A stretch of DNA of 64,000 nucleotides from an uncultured Porphyromonadaceae bacterium (GTDB lineage Bacteria; Bacteroidota; Bacteroidia; Bacteroidales; UBA11471): assembly GCA_900547555.1 (NCBI GenBank), contig URHG01000001.1, positions 62,001 to 126,000 of the forward strand, in the 5' to 3' direction. Below the pieces are notes generated by a model. It had not been told where the DNA came from and searched no databases. It was given only the letters and a program-made list of their open reading frames with translations. This document shows positions 17,473 to 26,145 of the stretch, in pieces. Each line of letters starts with the position of its first letter. Position 1 is the first letter of the stretch. Made by a program: the position numbers and the translations under genes.

Positions 17473-19782
17473 TTACTCAACGATGAGTTTTTGCGTATAA
17501 GCTTTGTCGGCCGTCGTTACGCGAACATAATAGATACCGGCTTGCAAATCCGAAACATCGAGCGTCAAAGTCGATTCAGCGGTAGCAACCGATTTCACCA
17601 ACTGAGCAGCCGAGTTGTACACAGCCACATTTGCCACTTCACCGGCAGCTACGGCAATCGTAACGTTTCCACCCCGAGCAGGATTGGGATATACCTGCAA
17701 GTTGCTATTGTCGGCATCTACGCTTTCGATAGCATCGGGTTCTGCCTCACCATTACCGGCTTTCGTACATTTGGCCACCAACTTGTATTGAGCAGGAGCA
17801 ATAACGGTCGTTACATTTTCGCCTTTGATCGGATCATATTCCGTTTTGGTCTCAGCAGGAACTTTCACAGATTTCAATTCGAACGTTGCGCCATTGAAAG
17901 CATCGTCTACGATCAAATTGAAACAGGTCTCATCGGTTACGCCATCAACGTAGCTTCTGAGGGTATCAGCTTGCATGAGGACGATTTCATCGCCTTCGGC
18001 TACTGACCATTTGTCGCGCGGAGCAAGTTTGATGTTGATCTTTGCTTCTGTTCCTGCTTCGGTATCGCTGTAAACGCGGATTTCATTTTCAACCATTACT
18101 ACGTCGTGTTTATCTTTGTCGATGATTTCGAACTCGATATTTGCACCGTTGTAGAGGAGCAAATTAGCGGCCGTACCGGCGGTTCTTTCGAAAATGGTAT
18201 TTCCTTGTTGTTCCGTACTTACAGGTCCATTGCTTTTACCTGTTTTATAAGATATTTTAGCAAATGACGCATCAATCCGCAAGGTATCTACGGCATCGCT
18301 ACCGGGCTGCATCGTACCATAGAGAGCGGTGTGGCCACCGATCGTTCCGAACCCGCCGATTGTTCCGGTCGGGCGACAAGTTACCGTATTGTTGCTCGAC
18401 ACTTTATTTTGTCCCGTAGCCGTCGTATTTTGAGGATCGGGGTTATTGAAGAGCACGCGGCCTTCCCATACTTCTACACCCAAGAATATTTGATTTTCAT
18501 TCGAAGTAATATAGTAGGTTCCTTTTCCTTCCTTGATAAGACCGACACCACATTCTCTATAAGGACCCCAACCCGTATCATTGGCACCTTTTACACTAGC
18601 TGTAAATACACCATCGAGATAACCATCTGCATCATCGCCGAAAAGAATTACCCCCTGAGGATTTGAAGCCTTATAATATCCTCTCATCGCAGAAGTCTTT
18701 TTCATATTTAAACTTTTCACATGCAAAAGAGCTACATTGGGAGCACCCCCAGCCGACTCAAATGCAATAGAAACGTCTTCACCTATCGTAACATCACTAT
18801 TGGAAAGATCATAGAACAAACTATCGATAAGATTTCCGTTTTTAGCTTTGTTCAACCACACATTGTAAAGCAAAGAGTCCCCCTCGGTTTTAGCATAAAA
18901 TGCTTTCGAGGCAGCAGTTCCTTTTGCCGACTCCGCCGGGAAAATTATACCGCTAAAATCAGACTCGCTGTCATCAGATTTCAAAATATTGAATTTGCCA
19001 GTAAATCCCGAGAAATCGGCAGGATGAGTATTTTTTGAACCAGACAAGAATACACGTTCACCCCGAGAATAAACATTTATAGTACCGTTTCCGGTAACAT
19101 AAATATTGGTATCACTCGTCATATAGGTATAACGAGAGGGATAAAGATTCCACGTAGAACCGTCGGTAATGTTGACATCGGCACCGAAAGCAGCATAGTC
19201 GCTGCCCATACTACCTAAATCGACAGTACCCTCACCGTCAATAGTAACTTTCTTACCGAAAACAGTCGTAGCAATAGACGATTTCGACTTACGAGCTACC
19301 GTACCGCCTTTTATAACGGTTCCGCCGGGCAAGTTATTTACAACATCGGTGTAGAGCGTTCCGTCGCCAAACTTAATCAAAGCGGCATCGGGTGCTGCGG
19401 CAGCCGCATTGAAAGCTACCGTTTCCGACTCGGGACTGAACGTATACGTAACTTTGGAGTTATCGACTTGGATTCCGCCGAGTTCCAATCCGGTTCCTAC
19501 CGTAATCGTGGGAGAATCGGTATTCATACCGAAGTCGGGATTGGTGAGAACGTTATACACCTCGTCATTGAACAATGCGATATTGCCACTCACGAATGAT
19601 TGAGAATTCGGATCATCGGGATTCTCATCAACCCCGATCCAAGTCTGGAAAGTCGTGGTCCACGGGAACAGCAACCCTTCCGCGTCCATATCATTCACTG
19701 CTGCCCATTTCTGAGTAGTAGTTTGCGCAGACATACCTGCCGAAGCAAGAACAGCCGCTACTAAAAAAGTAATTTTCTTCAT
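17473..19782 (-). CDS. T9SS-sorted beta-solenoid surface protein of unknown function
   Basis: This 769-residue protein has a signal peptide (MKKITFLVAAVLASAGMSA) and a C-terminal T9SS type A sorting domain at about residues 695-769 (LQVYPNPARGGN, LQAGIYYVRV, QKLIVE). The long middle is rich in Gly, Asn, Thr and Val, with autotransporter-like strands such as VTIDGEGTVDLGSM, NIYVTGNGTINVYSRGE and FSGFTGKFNIL, consistent with a parallel beta-helix. No catalytic motif is recognised. It is therefore an outer-surface or secreted protein, perhaps an adhesin or a carbohydrate-active beta-helix. It is isolated by repeat array A upstream of the PL1 side and by a terminator at its own end. Confidence 0.75.
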   Translation of the reverse strand: MKKITFLVAAVLASAGMSAQTTTQKWAAVNDMDAEGLLFPWTTTFQTWIGVDENPDDPNSQSFVSGNIALFNDEVYNVLTNPDFGMNTDSPTITVGTGLELGGIQVDNSKVTYTFSPESETVAFNAAAAAPDAALIKFGDGTLYTDVVNNLPGGTVIKGGTVARKSKSSIATTVFGKKVTIDGEGTVDLGSMGSDYAAFGADVNITDGSTWNLYPSRYTYMTSDTNIYVTGNGTINVYSRGERVFLSGSKNTHPADFSGFTGKFNILKSDDSESDFSGIIFPAESAKGTAASKAFYAKTEGDSLLYNVWLNKAKNGNLIDSLFYDLSNSDVTIGEDVSIAFESAGGAPNVALLHVKSLNMKKTSAMRGYYKASNPQGVILFGDDADGYLDGVFTASVKGANDTGWGPYRECGVGLIKEGKGTYYITSNENQIFLGVEVWEGRVLFNNPDPQNTTATGQNKVSSNNTVTCRPTGTIGGFGTIGGHTALYGTMQPGSDAVDTLRIDASFAKISYKTGKSNGPVSTEQQGNTIFERTAGTAANLLLYNGANIEFEIIDKDKHDVVMVENEIRVYSDTEAGTEAKINIKLAPRDKWSVAEGDEIVLMQADTLRSYVDGVTDETCFNLIVDDAFNGATFELKSVKVPAETKTEYDPIKGENVTTVIAPAQYKLVAKCTKAGNGEAEPDAIESVDADNSNLQVYPNPARGGNVTIAVAAGEVANVAVYNSAAQLVKSVATAESTLTLDVSDLQAGIYYVRVTTADKAYTQKLIVE

Positions 19783-19861
19783 GATACTTTTGGTATTAGT
19801 TAAGTTATACTTGAATAAAAATATCTATCAATATGATTTAGGTTTTTTCCAATAGGCAAAG

Positions 19862-19897
19862 AAAAGAGTTATTTCAGTGTGTTGAAATAACTCTTTT
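19862..19897 (-). terminator. Perfect 15-bp hairpin terminator after the second GH105 gene
   Basis: AAAAGAGTTATTTCA pairs exactly with TGAAATAACTCTTTT around GTGTGT. It lies 59 bp beyond the stop of the gene at 19957-21156, with T-rich sequence in the minus direction. It closes the esterase-GH105 operon. Confidence 0.8.
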
Positions 19898-19956
19898 GAT
19901 ATTAAAACTGTTTTTTTTGGCAGTAGACCCCTATTCCAAAAAAAATTTAGGATTTT

Positions 19957-21156
19957 TTACCGCTTGCGGGTGGGACGCGCCCCATGCGCGGCCTCGTATT
20001 TCTCGAGTTGTATGCAACCCATAATAAACGGTCCGGTCGCTTTGGCGTCGTTATCGCGCATACGCTCGTGGATATAGTAATCGAACGAACCATCACGATA
20101 CTTGCTGCCGCCCAATCCGCCCACGGCGCAACAACGGGTAAGCGTCCACGTCTTGTCGGGATTTTTCTTGAGCAACTCTTTGCGCAGCCCCTCGTAAGCC
20201 TTCTGCGCCACTCCGATATAGGAAGAGTCGATGTAACCTTTATTTACCGCCTTGGCGTAGGCATACATAAACTGCGACGTAACGGAAGCCTCGGGGAAAT
20301 TGCCTTCACGGTCGATCTGGTCGAGAACCTGATACCAAAGGCCGTCCTTGTCCTGATACTCGGGCAGCGTAACGGCCATGCCCTTGATTATCGTGATGAG
20401 ATCGGCACGACGGGGGTGATTTTCGGGCACATAATCGAGCACATCGACCAGCGCCATGAACCACCAGCCCATGCTGCGTCCCCAGAAATTGGGCGAATGG
20501 CCGGTCGTAGGATCGGCCCAACGCTGATTGCGGCTCTCGTCGTAAGCGTGGAAATAGAGCCCCGTGCGGTTGTCGAAGGTACGGCGGGCACAGATAAGGA
20601 ACTGCTTCACGGCATCGTCGATCAACTCGGGCTTGTCGAAAGTCGCTCCGTAACGGGCCAGAAAAGGCGAAGCCATATAGAGGCCGTCGAGCCATATCTG
20701 GTAAGGATAGATGAGTTTATGCCAAAACGCACCTTCATGGGTACGGGGCTGGCGTGCCAACTGACGGACAAGAACGTCCATCGCTTTTTTGTACTTGGGA
20801 TCGCCCGTCTCGGCATAGACATCGAAAAGCACTTTCCCCGAGTTGATGAAATCGAGATTGTAATCGGCCATCTCATAGAGGTGGATTTCGCCCTTATCAT
20901 TGATAAGGGTATCGGCCCACTCGGCCACGTAATCGTAATACTTGCGGTCGCCGGTGTAATGCCACATGTCGAGCATGGCGCAACAGCCCACGCCCTGAGC
21001 ATAACCGAAGAAGAGACGTTTACCGTGATCGAGCTGCCAAGCCTCGGGTGCGCGCTTCATCTCCGACTCGGCAAACTCGACCGACATTTTCTGAGCCGAA
21101 AGGGCAAGCGAACATGCGCAACAGGCCGCAACGGCAAAAGAGGTTTTCCAATTCAT
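19957..21156 (-). CDS. GH105-type unsaturated rhamnogalacturonyl hydrolase
   Basis: This 399-residue protein has a signal peptide (MNWKTSFAVAACCACSLALSA). GH105/GH88 landmarks are YPYQIWLDGLYMASPF with the probable catalytic Asp at residue 157, WGRSMGWWFMALVDVL, and GLWYQVLDQ. The protein is expected to remove the unsaturated galacturonyl residue from oligosaccharides made by the PL1 enzyme, giving rhamnose-ended products for the GH106 enzyme. It is 23 bp downstream of the esterase gene and shares its promoter. It is clearly distinct in sequence from the GH105 protein at the left edge, so the two may have different chain-length or side-group preferences. Confidence 0.9.
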   Translation of the reverse strand: MNWKTSFAVAACCACSLALSAQKMSVEFAESEMKRAPEAWQLDHGKRLFFGYAQGVGCCAMLDMWHYTGDRKYYDYVAEWADTLINDKGEIHLYEMADYNLDFINSGKVLFDVYAETGDPKYKKAMDVLVRQLARQPRTHEGAFWHKLIYPYQIWLDGLYMASPFLARYGATFDKPELIDDAVKQFLICARRTFDNRTGLYFHAYDESRNQRWADPTTGHSPNFWGRSMGWWFMALVDVLDYVPENHPRRADLITIIKGMAVTLPEYQDKDGLWYQVLDQIDREGNFPEASVTSQFMYAYAKAVNKGYIDSSYIGVAQKAYEGLRKELLKKNPDKTWTLTRCCAVGGLGGSKYRDGSFDYYIHERMRDNDAKATGPFIMGCIQLEKYEAAHGARPTRKR

Positions 21157-21179
21157 GTTTTTCTTGTTTTTATGTGTAT

Positions 21180-22712
21180 TTACAATTTCCAGTTATCGGT
21201 ACGGAACGGTGTCGCCGGCAATCCTTCCCGGTTGTAGAAATTGACCCGGAAAAACTTATCCCACCCGTAACGCACCGCCACGGGCGACGACACTCGGGGC
21301 GACGATACTTCGACCTTGTCGCCTCTGATAACGGCCTCTGCCGGATAGAACACACCATCGTCGCCGGCTATGACAAAGCCTTTGAGGGGTTGCCCTTTGG
21401 AGTCGAGCCCCGACCCCGTATAATCGAACGACAACTCGGCTACGCCTCCCTTCACCGACATGCTCTTATACACAGGTCCCATATACGGCACATCGATGCC
21501 GTAATCGTGCGACAAGGCCCAGTATGCGAGACGCTCTCCGGGAATGACTTTGTTGCGAGGGTGAATGTTGGTCGAGTCGCCCGCATCGGTAATAACAGCC
21601 ATACCGGTATTTTTCACCGTCTGCCATGTGCGCAGTTGCCCTTCGCGCAGGGTCGGCGATTGTTTGCGATAGGGCGCTATCTGCACGAAATAGAAAGGGA
21701 AATCGCCTTGTTTCCACTCGGTCCGCCAACTGCGGATAAGATTGGTAAACACCATCTGGTAATCGGCCGCCCGACTGTCGTTGCTCTCGCCCTGATACCA
21801 GATAACGCCTTTGATGGTATAAGGCAATATGGGGTTGATCATGCCGTTCCAGAGGGTCGACATACGCAGATTGTCGTTGAGCTTCTTTGCTTTGGCGGGA
21901 GCTTTCAGTACGGTATCGGGATTGATGGCTTTGGCCGTTCTATAAGCGGCCATTTCCCGCTCATACCGCTTTTTCTCGGCCGGAGCATTCTCGATAATGC
22001 TTTTTTGCTCCGCCCGTAAATTGTCGTAGTAAACACCCTGCATGGCCTCTTTCTTGGTCCACGACTCGGCATGAGTGCCGCCCCACGTCGACTGTATAAG
22101 CCCTACGGGGCGGTGTATTTCATTATGTATCTTGCGGCCGAAAATAAATCCGACGGCCGAAAAACGGGCAGCGGTCGCCGGGGTACAAACTTCCCACACG
22201 CCGATGCAATCATCAGTGGGAGCATCGGGTGCCAACTGGTGTTCGACCCTGAAAAAACGGATCTCGGGATAGTCGGCGTTCCGCAACTCCTCCTTGACGG
22301 TGGTCATGGCGTTTTTCCACCGGCTGGTCGTATCGCGGTCTACGGGAAACTCCATATTGGATTGCCCCGAACAAAGCCACACTTCCCCGATAAGGACATT
22401 CTTTATCTCGACGGTATTACGACCTTTCACGGTCAGTGATACGGGATCGGACGAAGCGACCGGCGTAGCGACTTCGACTTGCCAACTGCTGTCGGCAGCG
22501 GCGACGGTCTTCTGTTTTTTGCGACTCCACGAAACAGAGACGGTGATTTTTTCACCGGGCGCGGCTTTTCCCCAAATACGGGCACGGGTATTCTGTTGCA
22601 ACACCATATTATCGGACAAAACGGCCGGGAGTTTTACGTCGGCTTTTGCTCCCGAAAACGAAAGTAAAAAGAAAAACAGAGCGAGAGAAAATGTGATTGC
22701 AGGTGCTTTCAT
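21180..22712 (-). CDS. Sialate O-acetylesterase-like (SASA family) carbohydrate esterase
   Basis: This 510-residue protein has a signal peptide ending near SGAKA. It contains the SASA motifs: WLCSGQSNMEFPV with the nucleophilic Ser at about residue 118, GVIWYQGESN with a second block, and NIHPRNK for the catalytic His. The first 110 residues form a beta-sandwich (LSDNMVLQQ). The family name comes from sialic acid deacetylation, but in pectin loci such proteins are thought to remove acetyl groups from plant glycans, and there are no sialic acid genes here. It is first in a two-gene operon with the GH105 gene. Confidence 0.86.
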   Translation of the reverse strand: MKAPAITFSLALFFFLLSFSGAKADVKLPAVLSDNMVLQQNTRARIWGKAAPGEKITVSVSWSRKKQKTVAAADSSWQVEVATPVASSDPVSLTVKGRNTVEIKNVLIGEVWLCSGQSNMEFPVDRDTTSRWKNAMTTVKEELRNADYPEIRFFRVEHQLAPDAPTDDCIGVWEVCTPATAARFSAVGFIFGRKIHNEIHRPVGLIQSTWGGTHAESWTKKEAMQGVYYDNLRAEQKSIIENAPAEKKRYEREMAAYRTAKAINPDTVLKAPAKAKKLNDNLRMSTLWNGMINPILPYTIKGVIWYQGESNDSRAADYQMVFTNLIRSWRTEWKQGDFPFYFVQIAPYRKQSPTLREGQLRTWQTVKNTGMAVITDAGDSTNIHPRNKVIPGERLAYWALSHDYGIDVPYMGPVYKSMSVKGGVAELSFDYTGSGLDSKGQPLKGFVIAGDDGVFYPAEAVIRGDKVEVSSPRVSSPVAVRYGWDKFFRVNFYNREGLPATPFRTDNWKL

Positions 22713-22791
22713 CGGTATTTCTTAAATTAATGTCTGCAACCGAAAGGAAGGATAAAAACGAAATCCTACCCCAGCCTGTCGGCAGACAAGG

Positions 22792-22823
22792 CAAAGGTAG
22801 GTATTTCCTTATAAATTACCAAA
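22792..22823 (-). promoter_or_regulatory. Promoter of the esterase-GH105 operon
   Basis: On the minus strand TTTG (22820-22823) is followed after 20 bp by TACCTTTG (22792-22799), a good fit to the Bacteroidota -33/-7 promoter. It lies 79 bp before the esterase start. Confidence 0.6.
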
Positions 22824-22879
22824 CGGCTGTCCTTTGCGGTAAATAGGTCTGATAACATCTCGTACAAAACGCGCCATTC

Positions 22880-23905
22880 GGCGTGAGATTCTTCGGGGTT
22901 AACACCCCCTCAGAATGACACTCCTGTCATCTCGAACGAAAGTGAGAGATCTTATACGAAATGCACTATTTGGCAGGAGATTCTTCGACACTTCGCGTCT
23001 CAGAATGACATCACATTGCAGGGACAGTACCACATGTCAAAAGATTCTTCCTTCCTGCGGTCGACAGAATGACATACGTGTCATTCCGAACCGACGCCAA
23101 GCCGAGTGCCGTGCAGAACATTTCTGTTCATGCACAGCCGAGGCGCGAAGGAGGAAAACATAGTTAACCGAAGCGATAGGCTGAGTGTGAGGAATCCCCG
23201 ACTCTCTATTGGTTGAGATTCTTCATTACACTTCGTTTCATTCAGAATGACAGTTGTCTGTTACTTCTTTCCCGCCGCAAAGAAGTAACCAAGAAAGGTC
23301 GCCCGCTTGTTATCGGGTATTCCCGCCCTCTGCTTCGGTCGCTGTCGGGGGCTGCGGAACTCGCTCCGCTCAAACACTCCTCGCCCTCTTTCCGCCTTCT
23401 CCCTCGCTCCCGGCAGCCCGATAAATGCGGACATGCTTGTGCTCCATGCAATTGGCGTTTGTTCGTAAAGCGACAAGGCATCACCGGTCGGAGGTGTTCC
23501 TCTGTTACTCAAATGTCATTTCGAACCGAGGTCGAAGACCGAGTGTGAGGAATCCCAATCTATTTATGTGGGGTATAGATTCTTCATTTCGCTTGCGCTG
23601 CATTCAGAATGATAGCGTTTTGGTGATAGCCTAATGTCATTCCGAACGCATGTGAGGAATCTCATGCCATACACGCACTTCGTAGGAGATTCTTCGACGC
23701 TCCGCATCTCAGAATGACATCGTACTGGTAGGGCAGTACTGTATGGAAAGAGAATCTTCACTTCACTGACGTTCCGTTCAGAATGACAATTGTACTGCAA
23801 CGGCAGCATTGTGTGGCAAGGGATTCTTCCTCCCTGCGGTTGTCAGAATGACATACGTTTTTAGGGTAAGATTTTTCACTATTGTTCAGAATGACAATTA
23901 TGTGG
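22880..23905. repeat. Array B of short palindromic repeats
   Basis: The gap 22713-23939 contains the operon promoter at its left end and otherwise repeats of the same family as array A, mostly in the opposite orientation (TCAGAATGACA and GAGATTCTTC cores near 22910, 23000, 23064, 23240, 23605, 23709, 23778, 23843 and 23887). The second copy of the longer structured element is embedded at 23252-23480. No gene is supported; the open frames here translate repeat units. Confidence 0.85.
23252..23480 (-). repeat. Structured element, copy 2 (reverse orientation)
   Basis: The hairpin at 23260-23289 is identical to that of copy 1 when read on the minus strand. The long-range stem is 23427-23432 plus 23417-23424 pairing with 23310-23317 plus 23301-23306; the outer arm reads GTCCGC instead of GCCCGC, replacing a C-G pair with a U.G pair. 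Upstream homology with copy 3 extends through CGCTTTACGAACAAA and CCAATTGCATGG. Confidence 0.75.
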
Positions 23906-23939
23906 TATGAGGGAATGCGCTTCGTTCGGAAAAGTAAGT

Positions 23940-24854
23940 TTACTGACGGGGCGATTTTATGGCAAGGCGGTCGAAGCGGACAATATGCGGACAAAAACGG
24001 TCGATAAGTTCTTTCCTGCTGGCTCTCACGGGATTGATGTCGATACCGCCCCGACGTGTGTAAAAGGCCATGACCAGCAATTTCTCGGGCGAAAAATGCG
24101 ATTGTAAGGCTTCATAAATCATTTCGACCACCTCTTCATGGAAATGGTTCTCATCGCGGAAAGAGACGATATACCGCAGCAAGGCATCGACCGAGGGCAA
24201 TCGGTCGCCCCGCATGTGGAGGTAAAGATCGCCCCAGTCGGGCTGGGACGTTATCTTACAACGGCTGCGCAGCAGATCGGTCATACCCGTCAGTACACCG
24301 CTACCGGTGCGGTTGTCGTGCAGCAGATCGACATCTTCCTTGTAAGACGCGAGCGGGGCGGACGAGAGTTCATCGACGCCCCAATACGCCCATTCTACCG
24401 GCGGTTCGCATACACAGCCCGGCGATGTTACCGTATGTCGCGCGGCTTCACGAGGCGTTTCCGCAACGACTTCGACCCGGGTTTCGAGCAGAGCCGAGAG
24501 GTCGTGTGCTATCGTGGCCGACAAGAAACCGGCTACTTCGGCGGTCGTAGCCCCGCAATGGGACATGTTGAATGCATTCAAGTATAGTTTCAGCGATTTG
24601 CTTTCGACAATATAACGGCTTTCGCAGGGATAGAGCAGTCGCATGATGAAGTTGACCGGCGCACCGACATCGGTGAGTGCGCTCACTTCGTATGCGTTCC
24701 ACAGGTCGAAACCGGTGAACGGCAAATGAGCTTCGTCGATGTGATGAGCCGTCCGGTTTCCGGCACGGTCCACACGGACAAGAATATCAGGAGAATAACG
24801 ATCGGGATAAGCCACTTGGCGACCTAAAACGTGATGCGTCGAATTGGAGTTCAT
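23940..24854 (-). CDS. queF: NADPH-dependent 7-cyano-7-deazaguanine reductase (preQ0 reductase)
   Basis: This 304-residue cytoplasmic enzyme reduces preQ0 to preQ1 in queuosine tRNA modification. It is of the long, two-domain QueF type. Visible are ESKSLK (residues 84-89, NADPH-binding motif), Cys199 in LRSRCKITSQPDWG (the cysteine forming the thioimide with preQ0) and Asp206, and FRDENHFHEE later. The family uses a tunnelling-fold. It starts 11 bp after queA ends, so the two successive steps of the pathway are encoded together. Its 3' side runs into repeat array B. Confidence 0.93.
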   Translation of the reverse strand: MNSNSTHHVLGRQVAYPDRYSPDILVRVDRAGNRTAHHIDEAHLPFTGFDLWNAYEVSALTDVGAPVNFIMRLLYPCESRYIVESKSLKLYLNAFNMSHCGATTAEVAGFLSATIAHDLSALLETRVEVVAETPREAARHTVTSPGCVCEPPVEWAYWGVDELSSAPLASYKEDVDLLHDNRTGSGVLTGMTDLLRSRCKITSQPDWGDLYLHMRGDRLPSVDALLRYIVSFRDENHFHEEVVEMIYEALQSHFSPEKLLVMAFYTRRGGIDINPVRASRKELIDRFCPHIVRFDRLAIKSPRQ

Positions 24855-24865
24855 AGGCGGTATTT

Positions 24866-26086
24866 TTAAGGCAGGAGCAACGAACTGTCTCCATAACTGA
24901 GAAATCGGAAATCGTGCGCCAGTGCATAGTCATAGACCTCGTGCCAACGGTCGCCGATAAGTGCCGACACGAGCAGCAGCAACGTGCTGCGCGGCTGGTG
25001 GAAATTGGTAACGAGCCCTTGCACGATGTGCCAACGATAACCCGGAACGATGATGATGCGGGTTGCCGATACGAGCCGGTCGAGATTCCGACGGTCGAGA
25101 TAGTCGACGAGAGCGAGCAAGGCCTCCCGGGGGGAGACGTCGGGCGTACCGTCATAGGGTTGCCACTGCTCCACAACGAGCCGGTCGGCTGTTGCTTCGG
25201 GGTCATGTACGAGCGTACGTCCCATATAGTAAAGGCTTTCGAGCGTACGCACCGACGTGGTACCTACGGCAATGATGCGCCGGGTCGTGGAGGCAAGAGC
25301 CGACAGTGTCTCACGGGAAACCGAGATATACTCGGTATGCATCTCGTGGCCGGCGATGGTTTTGCTTTTTACCGGCTTGAATGTCCCTGCCCCGACATGC
25401 AAGGTAAGTTCGAGACGGGGGATTCCTTTTTTCTGCAAAGCCGTAAAGACTTCGGGCGTGAAGTGCAGGCCGGCCGTAGGAGCGGCGACCGAGCCTTCGA
25501 CATGGGAATAGACCGTCTGATACGTCTCTTTGTCGCTCTCTTCGGTCGCCCGGTTGAGATAAGGCGGTATGGGCAGTTCGCCGAAGGCTTCGAGCAGGGA
25601 GGCAAAGGTAATGCCCTCGTTGTCCCACGAGAAACGTATTTCGTGAGTCTCGCTGTCGGTGTGGTCCTGCCGTTCGGCATGGAGGGTTACTTCCCGTCCT
25701 TCGACCGACAGAGTTCGGGACAGCCGTCCGGTTTTCCATTTACGCAAGTTCCCCACCAAGCAACGCCATACGCAGCTTTCCGTCGCTTGGAACGACATCA
25801 GGTAGTCGCACGGATCCAGCGGTTCGAGACAGAAAATCTCGATGAGCGCGCCGGTCTCTTTCCGGAAATGCAGACGGGCCTGAATCACACGGGTGTTGTT
25901 ACACACGAGCAGAGAATCGTCCGGCAGCAATTCGGGCAATCGGTTGAATGTCGATTCCGAAATCTGTCCGCTTCTATAAAACAGCAATTTCGATGCGTCG
26001 CGACGGGCGAGAGGATATTTGGCGATTCGTTCGTCGGGCAACGGGTAGTCATACTCGTCGATGCGGATATCTTGTGGTTTTTGCAT
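24866..26086 (-). CDS. queA: S-adenosylmethionine:tRNA ribosyltransferase-isomerase
   Basis: The start at 26086 (MQKPQDIRIDEYDYPLP) is preferred; an ATG eight codons earlier also lies in frame. The 406-residue product transfers the ribosyl moiety of SAM onto preQ1 in tRNA to give epoxyqueuosine. Family motifs are LPDERIAKYPL, VCNNTRVIQARL, AAPTAGLHFT and HVGAGTFKPV. It is the first gene of queA-queF and diverges from the DUF2027-Smr gene across a gap of about 60 bp. The length is somewhat above E. coli QueA (356) because of a longer C-terminus. Confidence 0.95.
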   Translation of the reverse strand: MQKPQDIRIDEYDYPLPDERIAKYPLARRDASKLLFYRSGQISESTFNRLPELLPDDSLLVCNNTRVIQARLHFRKETGALIEIFCLEPLDPCDYLMSFQATESCVWRCLVGNLRKWKTGRLSRTLSVEGREVTLHAERQDHTDSETHEIRFSWDNEGITFASLLEAFGELPIPPYLNRATEESDKETYQTVYSHVEGSVAAPTAGLHFTPEVFTALQKKGIPRLELTLHVGAGTFKPVKSKTIAGHEMHTEYISVSRETLSALASTTRRIIAVGTTSVRTLESLYYMGRTLVHDPEATADRLVVEQWQPYDGTPDVSPREALLALVDYLDRRNLDRLVSATRIIIVPGYRWHIVQGLVTNFHQPRSTLLLLVSALIGDRWHEVYDYALAHDFRFLSYGDSSLLLP

Positions 26087-26145
26087 ATACAATGTTGAAT
26101 ATCTCTGCAAAAATAAGCATCTTTGTGCTATAAAACCGAATGATT

